Part shown: positions 56,488 to 64,000 of the stretch, in pieces
How the letters are laid out: each line of letters starts with the position of its first letter
Numbering within the stretch: the stretch's first letter is position 1
Origin: an uncultured Clostridia bacterium
Lineage (GTDB): Bacteria; Bacillota; Clostridia; TANB77; CAG-508
Assembly: GCA_949388605.1 (NCBI GenBank)
Contig: CASKJV010000002.1
Span: 62,001-126,000 of the forward strand
DNA: 64,000 nucleotides
Direction of reading: 5' to 3'
The notes under the pieces: generated by a model
Databases searched by the model: none
What the model saw: the letters and a program-made list of their open reading frames with translations, nothing else
Told to the model about the DNA's origin: nothing
Made by a program: the position numbers and the translations under genes

Positions 56488-58347
56488 CTAGCTTTTGATT
56501 GCATGGAATGGGCATTTACTAATACAAGTACCACACTTAATACATTTTTCTTCATCTATAACATGTGTTTGTCTTATATCTCCTGAAATTGCATCAACTG
56601 GACAATTTCTTTTACATAGTCCACAACCTTTACATAATTCTTCATCTATATGTAATTTCATTAATGCTTTACACTCTCCAGATCTACATTGTTTATGATC
56701 TATATGCTCTCTATATTCTTCTCTAAAATATTTTATTGTACTCATAACAGGGTTTGGAGCTGTTTGACCAAGCCCACAAACAGAAGCTTTTTGTATATTG
56801 CTACATAATCTTTCTAATTTTTCAATATCTCCGTCTTCACCTTTACCTTCTGTTATTTTTTCTAACATTTCAAGTAATCTCTTTGTTCCAATTCTACATG
56901 GTGTACATTTCCCACATGATTCATCAACTGTGAATCCTAAATAGAATTTAGCTAAATTTACCATACATTTTGAATCATCCATAACAATTAATCCACCTGA
57001 TCCCATCATAGAACCAATAGCTTGTAATGATTCATAATCAATTGGTGTATCTAGATGCTCTTCTGTTATACATCCTCCTGATGGTCCTCCTGTTTGAGCT
57101 GCCTTAAATTTTCTACCATTTGGTATACCACCACCAATATCAAATACAATTTCTCTTAAAGTAATTCCCATAGGAACTTCAACTAATCCTATGTTGTTTA
57201 CATTTCCACCTAAAGCAAATACTTTAGTCCCTTTTGATTTTTCTGTTCCAATCTTAGAATACCATTCAGCACCATTTAAAATAATTTTTGTTATATTGGC
57301 ATATGTTTCAACATTATTTATTAATGTTGGCTTTCCAAATAAACCTTCATTTGCTGGAAAAGGTGGTTTTAGTCTTGGTTGACCACGTCTTCCTTCAATT
57401 GATTCCAAAAGAGCTGTTTCTTCACCACAAACAAATGCTCCTGCTCCTAATCTAATTTCTAAATCGAAACTAAAACCAGAATTCCAAATATTTTCTCCTA
57501 AGATTCCATATTCTCTTGCTTGATCTATAGCTATTTGAAAACGTTTTACTGCAATTGGGTATTCAGCTCTTACATAAATATAACCTTTATTAGCTCCAAC
57601 AGCATATCCTGCTATCATCATAGCTTCTACAACACAATGTGGGTCTCCTTCTAAAATGCTTCTATCCATAAATGCGCCTGGATCTCCCTCATCAGCATTA
57701 CATACTACATATTTTTGATCTCCAACAGCCATTTTAGTAAATGACCATTTTTTACCTGTTGAGAATCCTGCTCCACCACGACCTCTTAATCCAGAATTTG
57801 AAACTTCATTAATAACATCATCTGGTGACATGTGGAATAAAACTTTTTCTAATGCTTTATACCCTTCAAAAGCAATATATTCATCTATATTTTCTGGGTC
57901 TATTACACCACAATTTTTTAAAGCAATTCTTTTTTGTTTTTTATAGAAATTTAATTCATCTAGTTGTTTAACAACTGTGTTATCTATATCTTTGCATAAA
58001 AGTCTTTCAACAATTTCTCCATTTTGAATATGTTTTTCAATTATTTCTTCACAATCTTCTGGGCTAACCATTGCGTAAAATACATCCTCTGGTCTTATAA
58101 TTACTATAGGACCTTTAGCACATAATCCAAAACATCCTGTTTGAATAACTCTTACGTTTTCAATATTCTTTTCTTCAATTATTCTTCTAAAATTATCTAT
58201 AATTTTAGGTGATTTTGAAGATGTGCACCCTGTACCATGACAAACTAAAATATGTTTTTCACAAGTACTGGCATTAGTATTTACTCTCAAATCCAACTCT
58301 TTTCTTTTTTCTTCTCTAATATTGCCGATTTCTTCTAATGTTTTCAT
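56488..58347 (-). CDS. hydB: Hydrogenase NADH/FMN subunit HydB (NuoF-like)
   Basis: Flavin subunit of the HydABC complex. Order over 619 residues: N-terminal thioredoxin-like [2Fe-2S] domain (CHGTGCTSSKSPK, then GCFGLCAKGP), NuoF core with NADH site RGRGGAGFSTGKKW and FMN site CNADEGDPGAFMDR, ESIEGRRGQPRLKPPFPA, the [4Fe-4S] site ESCGKCTPCRIGTKR, and two C-terminal ferredoxin motifs (CKGCGLCKRNCPVDA, CIKCGTCISKCPFHA). This is the extra-cluster layout of bifurcating hydrogenases. It lies 26 bases before hydA and 19 after hydC. Confidence 0.96.
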   Translation of the reverse strand: MKTLEEIGNIREEKRKELDLRVNTNASTCEKHILVCHGTGCTSSKSPKIIDNFRRIIEEKNIENVRVIQTGCFGLCAKGPIVIIRPEDVFYAMVSPEDCEEIIEKHIQNGEIVERLLCKDIDNTVVKQLDELNFYKKQKRIALKNCGVIDPENIDEYIAFEGYKALEKVLFHMSPDDVINEVSNSGLRGRGGAGFSTGKKWSFTKMAVGDQKYVVCNADEGDPGAFMDRSILEGDPHCVVEAMMIAGYAVGANKGYIYVRAEYPIAVKRFQIAIDQAREYGILGENIWNSGFSFDLEIRLGAGAFVCGEETALLESIEGRRGQPRLKPPFPANEGLFGKPTLINNVETYANITKIILNGAEWYSKIGTEKSKGTKVFALGGNVNNIGLVEVPMGITLREIVFDIGGGIPNGRKFKAAQTGGPSGGCITEEHLDTPIDYESLQAIGSMMGSGGLIVMDDSKCMVNLAKFYLGFTVDESCGKCTPCRIGTKRLLEMLEKITEGKGEDGDIEKLERLCSNIQKASVCGLGQTAPNPVMSTIKYFREEYREHIDHKQCRSGECKALMKLHIDEELCKGCGLCKRNCPVDAISGDIRQTHVIDEEKCIKCGTCISKCPFHAIKS

Positions 58348-58366
58348 AGATTTACTCCTTTCTACT

Positions 58367-58849
58367 TTATATATATTTATCTAAAATTTCATCCATAGTT
58401 TTAACTGTAGCTTTTCCATAAACTTCATCATTAACTGTAAAAACTGGTGCTAATCCACATGCACCTACACATCTAGTAGCTTCTAAAGAAAATTTACCAT
58501 CTTTTGTTGTCTCTCCAACATCTATGCCTAATCTTTCTTTAGCTCTATCTAAAATCTTTTCAGATCCTTTTACAAAGCATGCAGTTCCTAAACATACTGC
58601 AATATGATATTTTCCTTTTGGTTTTAAAGTAAATCTTGAATAAAAAGTAATAACACCATATATTTCTGCCATTGGAATTGATAAATATTCAGAAATAGCA
58701 ATTTGGGCTTTTTCAGGTACATAACCATAATATTCTTGAACTTCGTTTAAAATTTGAATCAAGTTATCTTTTTCTTGTTTATAAGTATTAAGAATTTCTT
58801 GCATTTTAGGATCTTTTCCATTACATCCTTCACATTTTGTTTTTTCCAT
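58367..58849 (-). CDS. hydC: Hydrogenase [2Fe-2S] subunit HydC (NuoE-like)
   Basis: Small thioredoxin-like [2Fe-2S] subunit. The cluster Cys residues lie in AVCLGTACFVKG and TRCVGACGLAPVF; the helical N-terminal half (YKQEKDNLIQILNEVQEYYGY, PEKAQIAISEYL) matches NuoE. The first ten residues carry an extra CEGC motif. At 160 residues it is normal. AAAGGAG lies about 30 bases upstream of the ATG rather than close to it, with a 17-base palindrome in between. First gene of the operon. Confidence 0.95.
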   Translation of the reverse strand: MEKTKCEGCNGKDPKMQEILNTYKQEKDNLIQILNEVQEYYGYVPEKAQIAISEYLSIPMAEIYGVITFYSRFTLKPKGKYHIAVCLGTACFVKGSEKILDRAKERLGIDVGETTKDGKFSLEATRCVGACGLAPVFTVNDEVYGKATVKTMDEILDKYI

Positions 58850-58860
58850 TCATTAATTTA

Positions 58861-58916
58861 TGTTAGAATATCTAACATATCTCCTTTCTCCAAATGTTTA
58901 AGCCAAGTTGGCTTAA
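58861..58916 (-). promoter_or_regulatory. Two palindromes in the hydCBA leader
   Basis: TGTTAGAATATCTAACA (58861-58877) and TTAAGCCAAGTTGGCTTAA (58898-58916) are perfect inverted repeats with 3-base and 1-base centres. The first sits between AAAGGAG and the hydC ATG; the second lies upstream. Two TATAAT hexamers on the minus strand (58985-58990, 58995-59000) would place transcription start before both. They could be operators or RNA hairpins. They are not the Rex consensus TTGTGAAnnnnTTCACAA. Confidence 0.55.
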
Positions 58917-59202
58917 GAATAAATACATTTCATCATTCTCTTCTATTCATTTTATGCATTACTTTATGTATAAAATTCAATTTGATTATAACATATTATA
59001 GTTTTTTTAAAAGCTTTTTCGACAAAAAATACAAAAAAAGAAAAAGAGAAAACTAATTATTTTTATTCTATTAACATTACTAATTTTTATTTAGCAAATC
59101 CCCTAGTATTATTATCATTGATTTCTAAAAAAACACTTTTGGTAATTTATAAAGTTATAAAACTTAAGCTATATACTGTTTTTAATACTTTAAATATATC
59201 AC

Positions 59203-59231
59203 TTGTAATTTACATAAAGCCATGATATAAT
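59203..59231 (+). promoter_or_regulatory. SigA promoter of the 59285 gene
   Basis: TTGTAA (59203-59208) and TATAAT (59226-59231) with a 17-base spacer, followed by CAGGAGGAATAGG before the ATG. Confidence 0.7.
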
Positions 59232-59284
59232 ATTGTATATTTAGAATATATTAATAAAATTCATAATTTACAGGAGGAATAGGA

Positions 59285-60238
59285 ATGAAAATATTAAAAG
59301 ACTTTGGGATCTCAATTAATGAATTTGTAGTAACAATGAAAACCATTAAGGCAACACGTCTTTTAGACAGTCCTAGTTCACGGTACAATTATCTTCTTGT
59401 ACCATGTTTTGTAGTCAAAGGAGTTACTTTTATTCACTCTGGAACAAACTACATCGTTCAGCTCCATAATGAAAATGCTGACAACGCAGTAGAATCGGTA
59501 TTAGCTTCTTTAGGGGAAAACTGTCCAAAATCATTTCAGTCTTATGACGGTAATATTTATTCCATTAAGGATTTAATTGCTTTGGTTTCACTTCTTAATG
59601 GAAACTACAGTACTGAATTCGTAAATGATCTCACTAACACAGTTTATAAAAAGATTCTGGACTGTGAAGCACTAAAAATTTCTAACGTTATTGAAATTGG
59701 TGATAACCTTTCTCCAAAGATGCAGGAATTATGTCAGGTTTTAAGAAGATATGATCTGATTTCACAACCTTTTTGTAATGCAGAATTAACCATTAAAGAT
59801 CCTATTGATTATTTAGAGGATGTTTATATTAGTTCTCACATAAGTGACAATGCTACTGGTTTTAGCTTAGTAACTAATCCAACAGCAATACATTACTATA
59901 ATGACATGAATGGTTGGAATTATAACACCAATTTCTTAATCGAAAAAGATCAAAAAACAACTTACCTTAGCACAGGACATATCTATCATAATGGTCTTGA
60001 TATGCAGTCAAAAGGTAATATTGTATTTTTTAATTATGATGTTGGTAATCTGTCCAGAAATTTTTCTCGCTCGGCTTCTAATTTGCGAATTAGTATAGAA
60101 CGTGGAATGTCATGGGAAATTTATCATGAGGCTGAGGCAGTTCCTGTAACAAACGAACAAATTGATTTGATGATTCATCACTTAGAAATTAGTATTCAAA
60201 GAATTCAAAACGATATTATTCCTAATATCGTTGTATAA
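59285..60238 (+). CDS. Unknown 317-residue protein
   Basis: I do not recognise it. It has no signal peptide or membrane segment; the composition is that of a folded cytoplasmic protein with mixed alpha/beta character (YNYLLVPCFVVKGVTFIHSG, VIEIGDNLSPKMQELCQVL, TTYLSTGHIYHNGLDMQSKG, RGMSWEIYHEAEAVPVTNEQ). The C-terminal 30 residues look like a helix (IDLMIHHLEISIQRIQND). Strong GGAGG site, own promoter and terminator: a single-gene unit, divergent from hydC. By eye the codons are less AT-biased than in neighbouring metabolic genes, consistent with acquisition or high expression. Confidence 0.7.
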   Translation: MKILKDFGISINEFVVTMKTIKATRLLDSPSSRYNYLLVPCFVVKGVTFIHSGTNYIVQLHNENADNAVESVLASLGENCPKSFQSYDGNIYSIKDLIALVSLLNGNYSTEFVNDLTNTVYKKILDCEALKISNVIEIGDNLSPKMQELCQVLRRYDLISQPFCNAELTIKDPIDYLEDVYISSHISDNATGFSLVTNPTAIHYYNDMNGWNYNTNFLIEKDQKTTYLSTGHIYHNGLDMQSKGNIVFFNYDVGNLSRNFSRSASNLRISIERGMSWEIYHEAEAVPVTNEQIDLMIHHLEISIQRIQNDIIPNIVV

Positions 60239-60271
60239 CATCTATTTTTTCATAATGTTTTATTGAATTTT

Positions 60272-60308
60272 AACGCCACTGTTTTTTTATTAAAACAGTG
60301 GCGTTTTT
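60272..60308 (+). terminator. Terminator after the 59285 gene
   Basis: AACGCCACTGTTTT and AAAACAGTGGCGTT form a 14-bp GC-containing stem followed by TTTT, 33 bases past the stop. Confidence 0.9.
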
Positions 60309-60437
60309 ATATATAAGTTATAGAGAATAAAGACATATACAACCAGTAATGTTTTGTCTTTTTCAGAAGTATTCTCTACTTTTGTTCTATTAAATTAATT
60401 TTGATAAAATTTAACTTTTAAAGAAAATATTTATGTA

Positions 60438-60647
60438 CTAAGAATTTATAATTGATTTAAAAAAATCAAACATATATTGCATAATATTATAATTGTGATA
60501 TTCAGCGAATAAATATATAAATAGTAATACTCCTATAACAATTATAATTGTACATATTTTACTAAAAACTTTTAATTTATATCTATTAGAAACTAATTTT
60601 ACTATTACTGCTAAAAAAACAATTGGTATTATTAATAAATATAACAT
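60438..60647 (-). CDS. Small two-helix membrane protein
   Basis: A 69-residue protein with two hydrophobic segments (about 2-19 and 33-48), a basic loop between them (NRYKLKVFSK) and an aromatic C-terminus (YHNYNIMQYMFDFF). GAGGAG lies seven bases before the ATG. Family unknown. Confidence 0.6.
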   Translation of the reverse strand: MLYLLIIPIVFLAVIVKLVSNRYKLKVFSKICTIIIVIGVLLFIYLFAEYHNYNIMQYMFDFFKSIINS

Positions 60648-60815
60648 AATACTTCTCCTCTTAATTTTTTTACAATTTATATAATATATTAAACTATATT
60701 TTCAATTATTTTTATTATAGCATATCTATTTTTTTATGTAAAGTTTTTTGTATTTACATCTTACAATATATAATTTGTAAATACTATAATTACAACATAA
60801 TCATTTAATTCTAAA

Positions 60816-60855
60816 CAAAAAAACTTACAATTATATATAATTGTAAGTTTTTTTG
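60816..60855 (-). terminator. Terminator after the aminopeptidase gene
   Basis: AAAAAAACTTACAATTATA and its complement form a stem of up to 19 bp with T runs on both strands, just past the 60867 stop. Confidence 0.85.
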
Positions 60856-60866
60856 TTTATATTACT

Positions 60867-62276
60867 TTAATTATTAAAGAAAGCTCTATATCCTTTATAT
60901 GCTTGATATATATCAAATTTACTTGTTATTTCATAAGGTGAATGCATTCCCATTACAGGAACTCCAAGATCTAGAACATCCATTCCTCTATTTGCAAGTG
61001 TAAGAGCTATTGTTCCTCCTCCACCTTTGTCTACTCTACCCAATTCGCAAGCTTGATATTTAGCTTTTGCTTCATCAAATATTTTTCTAAGCTCTGCAAT
61101 AAATTCTGCTGGAGCTTCAGAAGCACCTGATTTTCCTCTTGAACCAGTATATTTTACAAGTGACATACCTTTTCCTAAATATGCTGTATTGTGTTTTTCA
61201 AATGCATATGCAAAATTTGGATTATAAGCTGCATCAACATCTGCAGATAATGCTTGTGAATTTGCAAACGACTTATCTAAAGAACTTGGTTTCATATTTC
61301 CTGTTTTTTCTAGTAATTCTAATACAAATGTATCAAAAATTCTTGAATACATTCCTGTAACACCATTAAATCCAACTTCTTCTTTATCTGTTATTACACA
61401 TAAAGCTGTTTTTCTTGGAGAATTTGTATCTAAAATTGCTCTTAATCCAGCATAACAACAAACCTTATCATCTTGACCATATCCTGCAACCATACTATAA
61501 TCAAATCCAGTACTTTTTGCTTTAAAAGCTGGTACTAATTCAATTTCAGAACTTATAAAATCAACTTCCTTAATTTCATATTTTTCATTTAGTATTTTTA
61601 AGATGTTTAATTTTACTTTATCTGAACATTCATCACAATCATATGGAATACTTCCTGCTAAAACATTTAGTTCTTCTCCCTGAACTCCATCTTTTAATTT
61701 TCTTTCCATTTGTTCTGCAGCCAAATGTGGTAATAAATCTGAAATTGTAAATATTGGATCATTATCATCTTCTCCAATACAAATATTTACTTTTTCTCCG
61801 TTTGGCTTAACAATTGTACCATGAATACTAAGTGGAATATTTGTCCATTGATATTTTTTTATACCACCATAATAATGTGTTTTTAATAATCCTAATCCAT
61901 TATCTTCATATATAGGATTTTGTTTTAAGTCAATTCTTGGTGAATCACAGTGCGCAGCAACTACTTTAAATCCATTCTCTAATGCATCTGTTCCAATAAC
62001 TGCTGCATATAAGCATCTTCCTCTATTTACATAAAAAACTTTATCTCCTGGATTTAAAGTTTCTTTTTCTGAAATATCAACATATCCATTTTTTATTAAT
62101 ATTTCTTTTGAGTTTTGAACAATTTCTTTCTCTGTTTTTGAAGCATTTAAATAGTACATATATTCATCTGCATATTTAAAAATATCTTTAAATTCTTCAT
62201 CTGATACATTTTCCCATCCACATTTTCTATTTGTAAATAGTTTTTCTTTTAATTCTTTACTGTCAATATTTGACAT
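60867..62276 (-). CDS. M18 family aminopeptidase
   Basis: Zinc aminopeptidase of the M18 (aspartyl aminopeptidase-like) family. The metal-binding motifs are VVAAHCDSPRIDLKQNP, DKEEVGFNGVTGMYS (catalytic Glu pair), and the C-terminal GVPVMGMHSPYEITSK. At 469 residues it matches the clostridial ApeB-type proteins. It removes N-terminal acidic or other residues from peptides in the cytoplasm. It lies 42 bases after the phosphorylase gene and is probably co-transcribed. Confidence 0.93.
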   Translation of the reverse strand: MSNIDSKELKEKLFTNRKCGWENVSDEEFKDIFKYADEYMYYLNASKTEKEIVQNSKEILIKNGYVDISEKETLNPGDKVFYVNRGRCLYAAVIGTDALENGFKVVAAHCDSPRIDLKQNPIYEDNGLGLLKTHYYGGIKKYQWTNIPLSIHGTIVKPNGEKVNICIGEDDNDPIFTISDLLPHLAAEQMERKLKDGVQGEELNVLAGSIPYDCDECSDKVKLNILKILNEKYEIKEVDFISSEIELVPAFKAKSTGFDYSMVAGYGQDDKVCCYAGLRAILDTNSPRKTALCVITDKEEVGFNGVTGMYSRIFDTFVLELLEKTGNMKPSSLDKSFANSQALSADVDAAYNPNFAYAFEKHNTAYLGKGMSLVKYTGSRGKSGASEAPAEFIAELRKIFDEAKAKYQACELGRVDKGGGGTIALTLANRGMDVLDLGVPVMGMHSPYEITSKFDIYQAYKGYRAFFNN

Positions 62277-62318
62277 AATATTACCACCTTTCTTTTCTTA
62301 TGTATTTATTATTTACTT

Positions 62319-63617
62319 TTAAATAATTTCTATTATATTTTTCTTTAAAATTCTTCTATCACCTATAGTATAGGCATTTTTTATCTTATTAATACACTTT
62401 TCTGCTTTTTCTTGAGAATTTGCATGTACATATGCTAAAATTTCTCCTTTATCTACTTTGTCTCCTACTTTTTTATTAAAGATTAATCCAACTCTATAAT
62501 CTATAGAATCTTCTTTATGAATTCTTCCAATCCCCAGTTCTACTCCTGCTTTACCAACTTTTTCGGCATTTAGTTCTTCTACATATCCACTAAAATCTGA
62601 GATAACAGGAAGAACTATTGGTGCTTTTTCAAATTTATCTGGATTTTCCAAAAAGCTTATATCCCCACCTTGTTTTTTCACTAATTCTTTAAATTTTTCA
62701 AAAGCTTTTCCATTTTCTAAAACTTCATTTACTTTATATTCATTTTCTGAAATGTTTGGATATTTTCCAGATAATTTCATTATTTGCGAAGATATTGCTA
62801 AAATTACTTCTTTAACATCATCTTTCATATTTCCTTTTAATGCTTGTATAGCTTCCACTATTTCTAATGAATTTCCTACAGAATAACCAAGTGGTTCATC
62901 CATATTTGTTAAAACACATACAGTTTCTCTATTAGCTAGCTTTCCAATTAAAGACATCATTCTTGCAAGCTCTTTGGCTTCATCTATATTTTTCATAAAT
63001 GCTCCACTTCCACATGTTACATCTAATACTATAGAATTTGCTCCTGAAGCTATTTTTTTACTCATAATACTTGAAGCAATAAGAGGAATACTATTAGTAC
63101 AACCAATCGTATCTCTTAATGCATAAATTTTTTTATCAGCTGGTGCTAAATTTAAAGTTTGCCCAATTAAACTTATGCCTATTTCTTTAATATTTCTTTT
63201 AAATTCTTCAATTGATAAGTTAATGTTATATCCAGGTATTGATTCTAATTTATCAATTGTACCACCTGTAATACCAAGCCCTCTACCGCTCATTTTTGCT
63301 ACTGGTATTCCAAGGCTTGCAATTATTGGCATTACAATTAAAGTAACTTTATCTCCAACTCCTCCTGTTGAATGTTTATCTACTACTTGTGTTGAAATAT
63401 CACTTAAGTCTAATATATCTCCTGAATTGGACATTGCTATTGTTAAATCTAAAATTTCTTTTTCAGACATACCATTTATACAAATAGCCATTATTAATGC
63501 TGCTGCCTGATAATCTGTAACCTCTCCTGTTGTATAATTATCAACAAAATAATATATTTCTTGTGTAGATAATTCTAAATTATTTTTCTTTTTTTCAATT
63601 ATATCAACAATATTCAT
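62319..63617 (-). CDS. pdp: Pyrimidine-nucleoside phosphorylase
   Basis: Phosphorolysis of thymidine, uridine and deoxyuridine to base and (deoxy)ribose-1-phosphate. The 432-residue protein has an N-terminal helical domain (MNIVDIIEKKKNNLELS), the phosphate-binding KHSTGGVGDK, KMSGRGLGITGGTIDKLESI, SNSLEIVEAIQALKG, and the C-terminal PyNP domain. Whether it is thymidine-specific (DeoA) or broad cannot be told. A second homologous gene lies 12 bases upstream. Confidence 0.92.
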   Translation of the reverse strand: MNIVDIIEKKKNNLELSTQEIYYFVDNYTTGEVTDYQAAALIMAICINGMSEKEILDLTIAMSNSGDILDLSDISTQVVDKHSTGGVGDKVTLIVMPIIASLGIPVAKMSGRGLGITGGTIDKLESIPGYNINLSIEEFKRNIKEIGISLIGQTLNLAPADKKIYALRDTIGCTNSIPLIASSIMSKKIASGANSIVLDVTCGSGAFMKNIDEAKELARMMSLIGKLANRETVCVLTNMDEPLGYSVGNSLEIVEAIQALKGNMKDDVKEVILAISSQIMKLSGKYPNISENEYKVNEVLENGKAFEKFKELVKKQGGDISFLENPDKFEKAPIVLPVISDFSGYVEELNAEKVGKAGVELGIGRIHKEDSIDYRVGLIFNKKVGDKVDKGEILAYVHANSQEKAEKCINKIKNAYTIGDRRILKKNIIEII

Positions 63618-63629
63618 TAAATATCCTCT

Positions 63630-64000
63630 TTATTTTATTATCTCAAGAACCCTTGATTTAAAATTTGTTTTTTTATTTGTTATAGAAAATGCATCTTTCA
63701 AATTATGTGTTGTTCCAGCTATTTTTTCTTCTTCATCTGTATGAATATATGCTAAAGTTTCACCAACAGTAACTTTATCTCCTATTTTTTTATTTAAAAC
63801 AATACCAGCAGTTCTATTTATAGAGCCTTCATTTCTCATTCTTCCTGCTCCTAAATAATATGCTATGCTACCTACCATATCTGCATCTATGCTTTCTATA
63901 GTTCCTTCTTCTGTTGATAAAACTGGTATAACCAATTCTGATTCTTTAAATAGTTCTGGATTATCAACATATTCCATATTTCCACCTTGTGCTGCTACCA
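63630..64000 (-). CDS. Second pyrimidine-nucleoside phosphorylase, 3' part only
   Basis: C-terminal 122 codons or so of another PyNP-family protein, open to the right edge (the frame continues upstream of the ATG at 63977 as VAAQGGN). The PyNP C-terminal domain is seen: LSTEEGTIESIDADMVGSIA, GAGRMRNEGSINRTAGIVL, GDKVTVGETLAYIHT. It is similar to the end of the downstream gene but not identical, so this is an old tandem pair. Whether the upstream part is intact cannot be judged here. Confidence 0.88.
   Translation of the reverse strand, partial: VAAQGGNMEYVDNPELFKESELVIPVLSTEEGTIESIDADMVGSIAYYLGAGRMRNEGSINRTAGIVLNKKIGDKVTVGETLAYIHTDEEEKIAGTTHNLKDAFSITNKKTNFKSRVLEIIK

Noticed and set aside
58861..58886. 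A six-codon leader peptide MLDILT ahead of hydC
   Set aside because: Its ATG is only two bases from the ribosome site, and it is explained by the palindrome; kept only as part of the leader finding.

Overview
The window is very AT-rich bacterial DNA with strong Shine-Dalgarno sites, many hairpin-plus-T-run terminators and Bacillota-type gene order (hrcA-grpE-dnaK; ireB-yqgF-DUF1292; rbgA-mrnC). Sporulation genes (sigK with a hydrophobic pro-sequence, ylbJ, a SleB-type hydrolase, whiA) sit beside strictly anaerobic metabolism: pyruvate formate-lyase with its activase and a HydABC-type electron-bifurcating [FeFe]-hydrogenase. This fits an uncultured, fermentative, potentially spore-forming member of Clostridia. 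I cannot name a species.

Layout. 1-2840: heat-shock operon hrcA-grpE-dnaK (dnaK cut by the window edge) behind a CIRCE-like operator. 3016-8473: hemW-whiA-prmC, an ART-like unknown, a 6S RNA and a PflX-like radical SAM gene. 8811-15270: a membrane protein, a ComEC-like hydrolase, sigK, a SleB-type hydrolase, recN under two LexA-type boxes, and an rdgB-type gene. 15441-19768: a rearranged patch with two paralogous Ig-like proteins, a tRNA-Glu with a duplicated 3' end, a truncated second copy of the mrnC 3' end, then mrnC, rbgA and a BRO-N/antirepressor-like gene. 20057-27918: small unknown genes, DUF1292/yqgF/ireB, then a GAF/degenerate-GGDEF protein, a CpaE/TadZ-like ATPase with fifteen 12-residue acidic repeats, and a small membrane protein resembling VirB2-type pilins.

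28326-37470: DMT exporter plus PLP enzyme, lipoprotein peptidyl-prolyl isomerase, trmL, maf, pflB-pflA. 37690-43976: a frameshifted small membrane gene, then a surface cluster (thioester adhesin, sortase, pilin-like protein) next to a two-component system whose kinase gene is frameshifted. 44073-51276: pepF, a DUF4364-like gene, a SpoU methyltransferase and mfd. 51613-60647: small membrane genes, ylbJ, a short sirtuin, hydCBA and an unrecognised 317-residue protein. 60867-64000: M18 aminopeptidase and two tandem pyrimidine-nucleoside phosphorylase genes, the second cut by the window edge.

Degenerate dispersed repeats occupy several intergenic gaps (about 6951, 30803, 37476, 40382, 46697, 53351 and 53461). 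The most unusual items are the acidic-repeat CpaE-like cluster, the adhesin that ends at its LPxTG-like motif, the structured leader before 51945, and the tRNA/mrnC duplications.
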